Source: Neobacillus vireti
GTDB lineage: Bacteria > Bacillota > Bacilli > Bacillales > Cytobacillaceae
Assembly: GCF_001026695.1 (NCBI RefSeq)
Contig: NZ_LDNB01000012.1
Span: 205,813-269,812, forward strand
Length of the DNA stretch: 64,000 bases
Direction of reading: 5' to 3'
Shown here piece after piece: positions 27,581 through 35,723 of this stretch (the stretch's first letter is position 1; every line of letters starts with the position of its first letter). Position numbers and translations under genes: made by a program. The notes beneath the pieces are model-generated. The model had not been told where the DNA came from, did not search any database, and saw nothing but the letters and a program-made list of their open reading frames with translations.

Positions 27581-28033
27581 ATGAAAAAAAACACGATTGT
27601 CATGCTAGGCGGTTTTATTATTGCAGGGGCCATTGTTTTCTTACTGATGGCAGCAACACCTGGTTCTAGTGGGGTGGAGTTGACAATGAAAGAACTGCTC
27701 GCTACTCAGGATCAGCATAAAGATGATTTTGTTACGGTAGAAGGGTTATTAATTGAAGACTCGATTAAATGGAATCCTGACAAAATCGAGCTGAAATTTG
27801 ATGTAAAAAATAACGAAGGCCAGATTATGCATGTTATTCATAACGGACCAAAACCAGATAACTTCTCTGAAGGTGTGATCACTATTCTTCAAGGATCTCC
27901 GACAAAGAAAGATACTTTTGAAGCAGAGTCAGTTAAAACAAGATGTCCTTCAAAATACGAAGGAAAAGATATTAAGGACTATGATCCTGAAACACATAAA
28001 GATAAGTTAAATCAACCACCGAAAGAAAAATAA
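27581..28033 (+). CDS. ccmE: Cytochrome c maturation heme chaperone CcmE (Cys type)
   Basis: A 150-residue heme chaperone: an N-terminal membrane anchor, then an OB-fold domain outside the membrane. The heme-attaching residue is Cys122 in the motif CPSKY (CxxxY), instead of the His of the HxxxY type in E. coli. Cys-type CcmE is known from archaea and some deltaproteobacteria and Gram-positives. It takes heme from CcmABCD and gives it to CcmF/H. ATG 27581 follows GAGGTGTGAAGG. Confidence 0.92.
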   Translation: MKKNTIVMLGGFIIAGAIVFLLMAATPGSSGVELTMKELLATQDQHKDDFVTVEGLLIEDSIKWNPDKIELKFDVKNNEGQIMHVIHNGPKPDNFSEGVITILQGSPTKKDTFEAESVKTRCPSKYEGKDIKDYDPETHKDKLNQPPKEK

Positions 28034-28058
28034 CAGGCAAACTTAAGAAGGTGACGAA

Positions 28059-30041
28059 ATGTTTTTATTCGCTAACGCAACCATTTATATCGGATTAGCC
28101 ATTGCAATTTATTCACTCCTCATTATCACATTGGGGATTAGTACAAAGAATCAGAAGTTTATCAACAGCGGTAAAGGCGGTTTGATTGCATTATTTGTCT
28201 GTGCTGCACTTGCAATGCTTTCCTTGTTCTACCTCTTAGCAACATCGCAATTTCAGTATGAATACGTTCATGATTATACCAGCAGTGAACTGCCAATCAT
28301 TTATAAATTAACGGCCCTTTGGGCTGGTAATGCTGGCTCCTTGCTATTGTGGACATTCTTCTTAACGTTATACATGGTGATGATTGTTTTTTCCAGGAAG
28401 ATGAAAGGAAATCCGATGGTTCCGTATATATCAGCTATTCTTTTGGCTAACGCGGTTTTCTTCTTCTTTATCCTGGGGTTTGTAGCAAAACCTTTCCTTC
28501 TATTAGATACAGTCCCAATAGAAGGGAAAGGTCTAAATCCTATGCTCCAAAACCCGGGAATGATTATTCATCCAGTAACACTGTACCTTGGGTATGTCGG
28601 TCTTGCCATTCCATTCGCCTTTGCAATGGCAGCGCTAATCTTGAAAAATGTCGATGATTTTTGGATAAAAGCGACGAGACGCTGGACAATTATTGCTTGG
28701 TTGTTTTTAAGTCTTGGAAATATTTTTGGCGGCCAGTGGGCATATGTAGAGCTTGGCTGGGGAGGCTACTGGGCATGGGATCCAGTTGAAAATGCGTCGT
28801 TTATGCCATGGTTAACGGCTACTGCCTTCTTACATTCTGTGATGATTCAAGAACGGAAAAACATGCTGAAAATATGGAATATCAGCTTAATCATCGTTTC
28901 TTACGCGTTGACACTCTTTGGTACATTCCTAGTACGAAGCGGCGTTCTAACATCTGTTCATGCGTTTGCCAATTCAAATCTAGGATTATACTTCTTAATC
29001 TTTATGGCTGTAGCCGTAATCCTAGCATTATATGTGTTAATGAGCCGCTACAATATGCTTAAACGCAGCGCCGGTGAATTCCAATCGTTCGTCTCTAAAG
29101 AAAGCAGCTTCTTAGTTAATAATCTATTATTAGTTGGTGCCGCATTTGCCGTCTTCTGGGGAACGATTTTCCCACTAGTATCTGAAGCTGTCCGCGGAAC
29201 GAAGGTAACAGTGGGGCTGCCGTTCTTTAATAAGGTAGAAGCACCGATTCTCTTATCAATGATGTTTGTGATGGCAGTTTGTCCAATGCTTGCCTGGCAG
29301 CGGTCAACCGTAAAAAATTTGAAGAAAAACTTCACGATACCTGCTATCCTTGCTGTTCTTGGGATGATTCTAATGGTTAAGTTAGGTATCCAGAAAGCAT
29401 GGGCAGTCATTGGCTACGGAGTTATTATTCTATTATTAATCACCCACTACTTAGAGTTTTATCGAGGCGTCAAAGCTAGAAGGAAAATGACGAAAGAAAC
29501 ACCTTTTGTTGCGTTGTACCGATTAATGATCCGAAATCGCCGCAGGTATGGAGGATACATCGTCCACCTTGGCATCGCATTCATTACCATGGGGATTATC
29601 GGCTCACAAAACTATGACTTAGAGACAATGAAGACAGTTGATTTAGGACAATCGATTGAAATTAAGGATTACCGACTCAATTATGAACGCCTTGATCAAA
29701 AAAGAGAAGGTATCAACGATATTGTTTATGCCGATATAACGGTTTTCAAAAATGGTAAAAAACTTGGTTCCTTCCAGCCGGAAAAAGTGTTTTATGGGAA
29801 CTGGGAACAGCCTTCTTCCGAAGTAGCGATCATTTCTTCACTTAAGGAAGACTTATATATTGTATTAAGTGCTTGGGAAGATGATGGCAGAGCAACCTTT
29901 GTCGTCAAGGTTAATCCAATGATGAACTGGTTATGGTTTGGTTCCTTCATGATTGTCATTGGTGCTCTGTTCGCGGTTTGGAACGGAAAATATGGTAATG
30001 TCACTCCGAGATACACAGGAGTTCGCAGAGAGGTGTCTTAA
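28059..30041 (+). CDS. ccmF: Cytochrome c heme lyase CcmF
   Basis: A 660-residue polytopic membrane protein with the tryptophan-rich WWD signature WGGYWAWDPVENASFMPWL outside the membrane and conserved histidines in PVTLYLGYVG and SVHAFA regions. It accepts heme from CcmE and ligates it to the CxxCH of the apocytochrome. A C-terminal extracellular segment precedes the last helix, as in CcmF/NrfE. ATG 28059 follows AGAAGGTGAC. Confidence 0.96.
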   Translation: MFLFANATIYIGLAIAIYSLLIITLGISTKNQKFINSGKGGLIALFVCAALAMLSLFYLLATSQFQYEYVHDYTSSELPIIYKLTALWAGNAGSLLLWTFFLTLYMVMIVFSRKMKGNPMVPYISAILLANAVFFFFILGFVAKPFLLLDTVPIEGKGLNPMLQNPGMIIHPVTLYLGYVGLAIPFAFAMAALILKNVDDFWIKATRRWTIIAWLFLSLGNIFGGQWAYVELGWGGYWAWDPVENASFMPWLTATAFLHSVMIQERKNMLKIWNISLIIVSYALTLFGTFLVRSGVLTSVHAFANSNLGLYFLIFMAVAVILALYVLMSRYNMLKRSAGEFQSFVSKESSFLVNNLLLVGAAFAVFWGTIFPLVSEAVRGTKVTVGLPFFNKVEAPILLSMMFVMAVCPMLAWQRSTVKNLKKNFTIPAILAVLGMILMVKLGIQKAWAVIGYGVIILLLITHYLEFYRGVKARRKMTKETPFVALYRLMIRNRRRYGGYIVHLGIAFITMGIIGSQNYDLETMKTVDLGQSIEIKDYRLNYERLDQKREGINDIVYADITVFKNGKKLGSFQPEKVFYGNWEQPSSEVAIISSLKEDLYIVLSAWEDDGRATFVVKVNPMMNWLWFGSFMIVIGALFAVWNGKYGNVTPRYTGVRREVS

Positions 30042-30042
30042 T

Positions 30043-30549
30043 ATGAAAAATAAAATTTATATAGGGCTCCTCCTTATAGCGGTTATCTTTCAAGGATCAA
30101 TATTCCAGGTGGAGGCCAGACAAATAAATTATAAATCTGCCGAATTTAAAGCCGTCGCATCCCAATTCGCCTGCACATGCGGCTGCGGACAAGATCATTA
30201 TGAATGTGATCCCAATACGTGTAATCTTACAACCGAGTTTAAAAAAGACCTTGTTGAGATGATGAACAAGGGCTGGGATAAGGATAAAATCCGTAAATAC
30301 TATGTCAATATTTATGGTGAAGAAATATTGACTTCTCCAGAGAAAAGCGGTTTTAGCTTAATGGCTTGGGTTCTTCCTTTTGTAGTATTAGGAGCAGCTG
30401 CAGCGGCTTTGTTTTTCATCATTCGTAAATGGGTGAAGAAAAAAGGAGCAGAAGAAGTAGTAGTCACTGAATATGACAACACCGAGGAAGAAGTAGAAGG
30501 AGAAATTCTTTCTTCTATGATCGATGAAGAACGCAAAAAGTATCTTTAG
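30043..30549 (+). CDS. ccmH: CcmH-type apocytochrome thiol reductase
   Basis: A 168-residue exported protein with signal peptide (1-25), a three-helix CcmH domain and a C-terminal membrane helix (about 107-128). The redox motif is Cys-rich: Cys44, 46, 48 in CTCGCG, then Cys55 and Cys60, in place of the LRCxxCQ of proteobacteria. It would keep apocytochrome CxxCH thiols reduced for CcmF. ATG 30043 starts one base after the ccmF stop, with GAGAGGTG upstream. The CxCGCG pattern recalls the PCYCGC lipoprotein of the same locus. Confidence 0.92.
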   Translation: MKNKIYIGLLLIAVIFQGSIFQVEARQINYKSAEFKAVASQFACTCGCGQDHYECDPNTCNLTTEFKKDLVEMMNKGWDKDKIRKYYVNIYGEEILTSPEKSGFSLMAWVLPFVVLGAAAAALFFIIRKWVKKKGAEEVVVTEYDNTEEEVEGEILSSMIDEERKKYL

Positions 30550-30561
30550 GATGTGAGCAAA

Positions 30562-30936
30562 ATGCATGATATCACAATCATTTCAATGATTTTTACAGCT
30601 GCGCTGGCGCTTGTCTGTTTGTTTCTAATATTGTCACCGTTATTTAAGTGGGATACCTATTTACATGTTAGTACTAAAAATCAAGATTTAGCGTCGACGA
30701 AAGAAGCGCTTTTGACCACTCTGAATGAAATAGAGTTTGAGTACAAAATGGATAAAATCTCACACGCCGATTACAAAAGCTTAAAGAAACAATACGAATC
30801 AGAAGTAGCCAGCATTATGAAGGAAGAAGAACAAATAACAGATAAACCAGTGGACCAAGAATTAATGGCCGAAGTGGAAAAAGAAATTGAAGCGCAAATG
30901 AAAAGCTATCAGAGTAAAAAGGGGGAAGGAAAGTGA
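30562..30936 (+). CDS. CcmI-like short membrane protein
   Basis: About 124 residues: one N-terminal membrane helix followed by a cytoplasmic helical region with the CcmI-like phrase ALLTTLNEIEFEYKMDKISHADYKSLKKQYESE. In System I, CcmI helps present apocytochrome to CcmF/H; this short version lacks the TPR domain. ATG 30562 was preferred (AGGA 10 bases before); GTG 30553 adds three residues. Its end overlaps the next gene by 4 bases. Confidence 0.75.
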   Translation: MHDITIISMIFTAALALVCLFLILSPLFKWDTYLHVSTKNQDLASTKEALLTTLNEIEFEYKMDKISHADYKSLKKQYESEVASIMKEEEQITDKPVDQELMAEVEKEIEAQMKSYQSKKGEGK

Positions 30937-31928
30937 TCAAGAAAATCACCGTTCTCCTCCTTGGGCTTATGCTGATAATTCCGTTAAACGGTTTGGCAGC
31001 ATCTGATTCCAAAATCATAATTGATATGCAGTATATCGTTATTGGACCTTCCGAAGATGGCTCGACCTATTTGAATAATAGGGGCTTCTATTTAAACACA
31101 ACAGCTGATGAATATAAAGGTGATGGAAAAAGTGAGGCCGTTTTAAATGTAACTCTCCCCAAAGGAGCAAAGGATCTAGATTTTACAGAAAATAAAATTG
31201 CTTCTAAGCAAGTTGATACAGGCTTTATTACCACTACTCCAATTCCGGGAGATCAAAGGATTGAGCTTCCCTACAGCTATAGAATCGAAAAAGGGGAGGA
31301 CATCAATTTATCATTTGATTATACCGTAAAATCGTTAATCTTCCTTGTTGAAGAAGGGAAGGGCAGTCTTGAAATGAGCGGGATTCAAGCCGTTAGCCCA
31401 GAGCTGCTAAATATGGATGGTAAGAACTTTTGGATTTACACTATAGAAGATATTCAAGCGAACTCGCCATTTTCACTTGTTTACAACAAAGACGTACAGC
31501 CTGCTAAGAAGGATACCGAACAGAAGCAAACAACAAGTGAAAATGGGGCAAATAGTGCTGTTACCCATACGGCACCCGCTTTCCATAATCCCGGCCATCT
31601 AAGAATGTGGGCGCAGTCACCATTACATCGTTTTAACCCACACGTCTTTTTGATTATTATCGGAGCCATTGTGATCGCGGGGATATCCTATTTTGCCTAC
31701 TTTAGACGGAAAGCAAGATTAGAAGAGGAGCGACTTGGGGCTGACAAGGAAGAGAAGGCCTTTAAGCAGTTAATGGCGAAGCAAAAGGCGATAATGGATA
31801 AGATTATTGAACTGGAAGAAACCTTCGGTGACGGGCAGCTCTCTGAAACTGAGTACCATGCCAAGCTAGCCGCCTATAAACAGCATTTAGTCCAGGTTAA
31901 GTTAAATTTACGGAACTTTATCGAATAA
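30933..31928 (+). CDS. Second secreted, membrane-anchored protein of ccm operon
   Basis: Not recognised as a named family. Signal peptide (cleavage near GLAASD, residue 22), about 220 extracytoplasmic residues with a beta-rich domain, a histidine-containing segment (FHNPGHLRMW, SPLHRFNPH), one membrane helix (about 238-256), and a cytoplasmic helical hairpin (DKIIELEETFGDGQLSETEY) similar to that of the CcmI-like protein. Same architecture as the protein at 26509-27567. Embedded between ccmI-like and ccmA genes, so it probably acts in cytochrome c assembly; this is inference. GTG start at 30933 after GGGGGAAGG. Confidence 0.8.
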   Translation: MIKKITVLLLGLMLIIPLNGLAASDSKIIIDMQYIVIGPSEDGSTYLNNRGFYLNTTADEYKGDGKSEAVLNVTLPKGAKDLDFTENKIASKQVDTGFITTTPIPGDQRIELPYSYRIEKGEDINLSFDYTVKSLIFLVEEGKGSLEMSGIQAVSPELLNMDGKNFWIYTIEDIQANSPFSLVYNKDVQPAKKDTEQKQTTSENGANSAVTHTAPAFHNPGHLRMWAQSPLHRFNPHVFLIIIGAIVIAGISYFAYFRRKARLEEERLGADKEEKAFKQLMAKQKAIMDKIIELEETFGDGQLSETEYHAKLAAYKQHLVQVKLNLRNFIE

Positions 31929-31950
31929 CAGCTTGTTGGGAGTGACCGTT

Positions 31951-32655
31951 ATGATTGAAATAAAAAAACTGACGAAGCAAGCTGATAATAAGCTAATCTT
32001 ACGTGGTGTTGACCTCTCTATAAAAAAAGGGGAAACCGTTGCGATATTAGGACCAAATGGTGCTGGTAAAAGTACACTGCTTAAGGTACTGGCAACCCTG
32101 ATAAAGCCGTCATCGGGTCTTATCAAGATTAATGGCTTGGATTTGAAAAAAAACCATCTTGAAATCAAAAAACTATTAGGTTATTTACCCCATTCCAGTT
32201 TGCTGTATGATCATTACTCGCCATTAGAGAACCTCGTTTTCTTTGGGAATATTTACGGGGTCGATGATGTGGAGCAAAGAGCGATTAAGCTTGTAAAGGA
32301 AGTTGGGTTATCATTCTTTTTAAATGAACCAGTGAAGAATTTCTCGCGCGGCATGATTCAGCGGATTGCCATCGCCCGTGCGATTATCCATGATCCGGAG
32401 ATTTTGCTGCTCGATGAACCACATACCGGTTTGGATCAGGGCGCTATTTCTATTCTAAACAATGTAATTCTATCCATGAAGGAAAAAGGTGCTACCACAT
32501 TAATGGTTACTCACGATTTCAAACAAGCAGCGGAAATCTGCGACCGGATAATCATTGTGAAAAACGGCAAAATTGTCGATGATTTCAAGATTGAAAATCG
32601 TAACTTAGGTTTTGTTTCTGAAAAGTATGAGTTGCAAGTGGAGGGTGTATCATGA
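31951..32655 (+). CDS. ccmA: Heme-handling ABC transporter ATP-binding protein CcmA
   Basis: A 234-residue ATPase with Walker A GPNGAGKST, signature SRGMIQR and Walker B LLLDEPH. With CcmB it powers release of holo-CcmE from CcmC. ATG 31951 follows GGGAGTG; the frame upstream to 31933 has no ribosome site. Overlaps ccmB by 4 bases (ATGA). Confidence 0.93.
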   Translation: MIEIKKLTKQADNKLILRGVDLSIKKGETVAILGPNGAGKSTLLKVLATLIKPSSGLIKINGLDLKKNHLEIKKLLGYLPHSSLLYDHYSPLENLVFFGNIYGVDDVEQRAIKLVKEVGLSFFLNEPVKNFSRGMIQRIAIARAIIHDPEILLLDEPHTGLDQGAISILNNVILSMKEKGATTLMVTHDFKQAAEICDRIIIVKNGKIVDDFKIENRNLGFVSEKYELQVEGVS

Positions 32656-33332
32656 ATCTATTCCGCACTGCCTTGATACTTGCAAAAAAAGATTTATATT
32701 CTGAGTTAAAAACAAAACAAATCTTAACTACACAAATTATTTTTGCAGGACTTGTTATTGTTGTTTTCAGCTTTGCCTTTGACCCTGCAAATAACACAAC
32801 AAAGGCTGTCATTCCGGGAGTCATTTGGGTCATTATCGTATTTGCTGGAATCTTAGGTCTGAACCGCTCGTTTATTTCCGAACAGCGAAATGAGACGATG
32901 CAAGGGTTGTTGGTTGCACCCATGGAGGCTGCGAGCATTTACTTAGGAAAATTCTTAGCTAATTTTGCGATGATGCTTGTAGTTGAACTCGTTTCTATTC
33001 CGTTTTTATTCTTACTATTTGATTTCAAGTTTCTTGGCAGCGTACCCTATTTTATTTTAGTAGTTTTCTTAGGTAGTTTTGGTTTTATCGCCATTGGGAC
33101 GTTCTTAGCTGCCTTAGCCGCTAACTCTAAGAGCAGTGAAATGCTGCTGCCGCTGCTGCTTTTTCCAATCACAACGCCGATCCTGATCGGTGTTGTCCAG
33201 GCGACGAAAATCATTTTAACGAATGTCGAAAAGCTTTCGAGTGCAATTGCCTGGATTCAATTGGTTACAGCGTATGATGTTATCTTCTTTGTTGTTTGTT
33301 TCTTATTAATCGATTATGTGCTGGAGGTTTAA
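32652..33332 (+). CDS. ccmB: Heme exporter membrane protein CcmB
   Basis: A 226-residue protein with six membrane helices and the family's opening KKDLYSELKTKQ and the NRSFISEQRNETMQGLLVAP loop. Permease partner of CcmA. ATG 32652 overlaps the ccmA stop, with GGAGGGTG upstream. Confidence 0.93.
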   Translation: MNLFRTALILAKKDLYSELKTKQILTTQIIFAGLVIVVFSFAFDPANNTTKAVIPGVIWVIIVFAGILGLNRSFISEQRNETMQGLLVAPMEAASIYLGKFLANFAMMLVVELVSIPFLFLLFDFKFLGSVPYFILVVFLGSFGFIAIGTFLAALAANSKSSEMLLPLLLFPITTPILIGVVQATKIILTNVEKLSSAIAWIQLVTAYDVIFFVVCFLLIDYVLEV

Positions 33333-33335
33333 GTG

Positions 33336-34097
33336 ATGAGTATGAATCTCGAACGAGAGAAAGCGATGCTCCCTGGAACACCGTTGACTAGTATGAAATC
33401 AGCGAGTCTTTCAAAAATTCTGTTTGCTGGTACAGTCATTTCCATGCTAGTATCTCTATATTTTATCTTTATCTTTGCGGCGGAAGAATCAACGATGCAT
33501 GCCGCGCAAAAAATCTTTTATTTCCATGTTAGCTCTGCATGGCTTGCTTTCATGGCGTTTTTCGTAACATTTGTATTCAGTATTTTGTTCTTAATCAAGC
33601 GCAAGCGAATTTTTGACACTTATGCCTATGTTTCAGCAGAAATTGGTGTGGTCTTTACGATCATTGTTTTAACAACTGGACCAATTTGGGCAAGGTCAGC
33701 TTGGAATACTTGGTGGGTTTGGGAACCGCGTCTTATTACGACATTAATCCTTTTCTTCATCTACATTGCCTACATTATGATTCGTCAAATGGATGGTGTT
33801 TGGGATAAAAAGGCTCGACTTTCAGCTGTCTTTGGCATCATCGGTTTTGCTGACGTTCCGATTGTATTCTTTGCGATTCGCTGGTGGCAAACAAAGTTCC
33901 ACCCAATTGTCTTTGGTGACGGGCCTTCCCAACAAGGCGGCGGTATTGAAAGCAGTATGCTTGTGGCATTGCTAGTAACGATTGCAGCGTTCACGATTCT
34001 TTATGCTTACCTGCTTCAAAAGGGCGTTTCCTTTGAGAAAATGAAATTTAAAGTTGAACAATATAAAGAAAAATTAAGAGAAGAATTAGAAAAATAG
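33336..34097 (+). CDS. ccmC: Heme-binding cytochrome c assembly protein CcmC
   Basis: A 253-residue six-helix membrane protein with the tryptophan-rich loop WNTWWVWEPRL and flanking histidines (YFHVSSAW and KFHPIV regions). It loads heme onto CcmE. ATG 33336 lies 8 bases after GGAGG; GTG at 33333 is less likely. Confidence 0.94.
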   Translation: MSMNLEREKAMLPGTPLTSMKSASLSKILFAGTVISMLVSLYFIFIFAAEESTMHAAQKIFYFHVSSAWLAFMAFFVTFVFSILFLIKRKRIFDTYAYVSAEIGVVFTIIVLTTGPIWARSAWNTWWVWEPRLITTLILFFIYIAYIMIRQMDGVWDKKARLSAVFGIIGFADVPIVFFAIRWWQTKFHPIVFGDGPSQQGGGIESSMLVALLVTIAAFTILYAYLLQKGVSFEKMKFKVEQYKEKLREELEK

Positions 34098-34109
34098 GGG
34101 GAATTAATC

Positions 34110-34241
34110 ATGAATTATGAATATATGTTGGGAGCTTATTCCGTTGCTTGGGTTGTCATTTTTGGCTATATGTTCATTATTGGTAAAAAACATAGCAAGC
34201 TTCAGAAGGAAATTGAGTTTTTAAAGCAGCTTGAAAAATAG
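34110..34241 (+). CDS. ccmD: CcmD-like small membrane protein
   Basis: A 43-residue protein: short N terminus MNYEYMLGAYSVAW, one membrane helix, then a charged tail with KKHSKLQKEIEFLKQL. Length, single helix and position right after ccmC match CcmD, which helps release holo-CcmE from CcmC. Start ATG 34110 follows AGGGGGAATT. Confidence 0.85.
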   Translation: MNYEYMLGAYSVAWVVIFGYMFIIGKKHSKLQKEIEFLKQLEK

Positions 34242-34286
34242 CAGGTTGGTTTAGCCTGTTGATTTTATCGGTCAGGAGGAAATCCG

Positions 34287-34796
34287 ATGAACCAGCGAGT
34301 TATCAAATTACTCGTATTTATTCTTATTGTAGGTATGTTCGGCTTTTTTGGTTATAGTATGGTAACAAAAGGAAAACATACAGATGTCGGAGATAAGGCT
34401 TATCAATTCGAGCTGCCAAATTTAGATGGAAGTACCACGAAACTCACTGATTTTAAGGGAAAAGTTGTTATTTTGAATTATTTTGCATCATGGTGTGCCC
34501 CGTGTAAGGAAGAACTTCCAGAGCTGGAGGCTTTCCAAAAAGAGTATGGTGATCGATATAACCTCCTTATGATTAACCGAGGTGAGACAATGGATAAGAT
34601 TAAAAAAGTTACCGACAGCAATAAAGCTGGAATGAATTATTTATTTGATTACAATGCGAAGGTTTCGAAGTTGTATAATGTCACAGGGCAGCCTGAAACA
34701 TTTGTAATTGATAAACAGGGAGTCATTCGTGAGCACTACAATGGGGCAATTACAGAAATGCAATTGTACAACTGGGCAAAGAAATATGATGATTAA
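34287..34796 (+). CDS. ccmG: Thioredoxin-like thiol-disulfide protein CcmG/ResA type
   Basis: A 169-residue protein with an N-terminal anchor (7-24) and a TlpA-type thioredoxin fold outside the membrane; active site WCAPC (Cys70, Cys73) and a Pro in TGQPETF at the cis-Pro position. It would reduce apocytochrome or CcmH disulfides. Electrons must come from a CcdA/DsbD-like protein; a DsbD-like gene exists at 15499 but is not adjacent. ATG 34287 follows AGGAGGAAA. Last gene of the ccm operon. Confidence 0.9.
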   Translation: MNQRVIKLLVFILIVGMFGFFGYSMVTKGKHTDVGDKAYQFELPNLDGSTTKLTDFKGKVVILNYFASWCAPCKEELPELEAFQKEYGDRYNLLMINRGETMDKIKKVTDSNKAGMNYLFDYNAKVSKLYNVTGQPETFVIDKQGVIREHYNGAITEMQLYNWAKKYDD

Positions 34797-34800
34797 TGTT

Positions 34801-34840
34801 AAAAAAGGATTGAACCTTCTCTGGTTCAATCCTTTTTTTA
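34801..34840. terminator. Bidirectional terminator between ccmG and SIMPL gene
   Basis: AAAAAAGGATTGAACC and GGTTCAATCCTTTTTTT flank a 6-base loop; usable from both strands. Confidence 0.92.
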
Positions 34841-35509
34841 ATAAGTAGGCAAATAGTGAAATTCCGCTACTATATTTGCCTTAATCAGTATTTGTCCCGG
34901 CTCAAATTGGGTGGAGCTTATCCCTTTTACAAGTGTTTCCGGTTGATGATAAAAGGGAAGGGCAACGGCTCCTCCTTCGATGACCAAACTAGGAGTCGGA
35001 ACCAGTGTTACATTTAATGCTGCTGCAATCGTTTTCGCCTTTTCAAGCGCATTGTTTATTGCCATTGTTAGAGCCTGCTGGTAATAAGAATCCTTGTTTT
35101 TCACTTTAAACTGGATATTTGAGACATAATTTACTCCGTTTTCGACCCCAGTGTCCACCACTTTTCCTATTATCGATAAATCTTCTATTTTCACCTGTAA
35201 GATATGAGTGATTTTATAGCCGCGAAAAATTTGTTTTCCCTGCTCATAATCATAATCGGATTCAATCCGGTAATCGAATGTTTGCACATGACTATGGGGA
35301 ATTCCAAGTGCTAATAGAGAATCGATAACCCTTTTTGACTCTTGAGAATTTCGCTGCTGGGCTGTTTTTAGTACCTTATTTTCAGTGACGACCCCTAAAT
35401 TGACAGAGGCAGTGTCGGGCTGGACTGCTAATACTCCGTCCCCGGTTACTTTAATCAATGAATGTCCCTTGCCTGGAAGCCCATTCCTTGGGGGCTGGTA
35501 ATTATACAA
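34838..35509 (-). CDS. SIMPL domain (DUF541) protein
   Basis: About 223 residues with a SIMPL domain: VTGDGVLAVQPDTASVNLGV near the N terminus, then FDYRIESDYDYEQG and repeated beta-alpha units. Related to YggE of E. coli; function is unclear. The start is TTG 35509, 7 bases after AAGGAGG on the minus strand; the frame to 35557 has no ribosome site. No signal peptide is seen from this start. B. subtilis has yqhV here instead. Confidence 0.85.
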   Translation of the reverse strand: MYNYQPPRNGLPGKGHSLIKVTGDGVLAVQPDTASVNLGVVTENKVLKTAQQRNSQESKRVIDSLLALGIPHSHVQTFDYRIESDYDYEQGKQIFRGYKITHILQVKIEDLSIIGKVVDTGVENGVNYVSNIQFKVKNKDSYYQQALTMAINNALEKAKTIAAALNVTLVPTPSLVIEGGAVALPFYHQPETLVKGISSTQFEPGQILIKANIVAEFHYLPTY

Positions 35510-35663
35510 ATCTTTTCTCCTCCTTAAAACCTTCGAGCTTTCTATAAAATACGGCAAAAATTTGCTAAATGTTCCATTGTTAAAATTCTTCTATTTTGTC
35601 TAGTAAAAGGCTTAAGAAAATAGAATCAAAGGATAATTTTTGAAAGAATGACCAGATTTGAAA

Positions 35664-35692
35664 GTCATAATGCGTCCAAGCAGGCATACATT
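35664..35692 (+). promoter_or_regulatory. Sigma-E promoter of spoIIIA operon
   Basis: GTCATAAT (35664-35671) and CATACATT (35685-35692), 13 bases apart, fit the sigma-E -35 and -10 patterns (the -10 is exact for CATACAnT). Mother-cell transcription of spoIIIA by sigma-E is established in B. subtilis. Confidence 0.75.
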
Positions 35693-35723
35693 TTAAATAA
35701 TGAGAGACAAGGAGGAAACCTTC

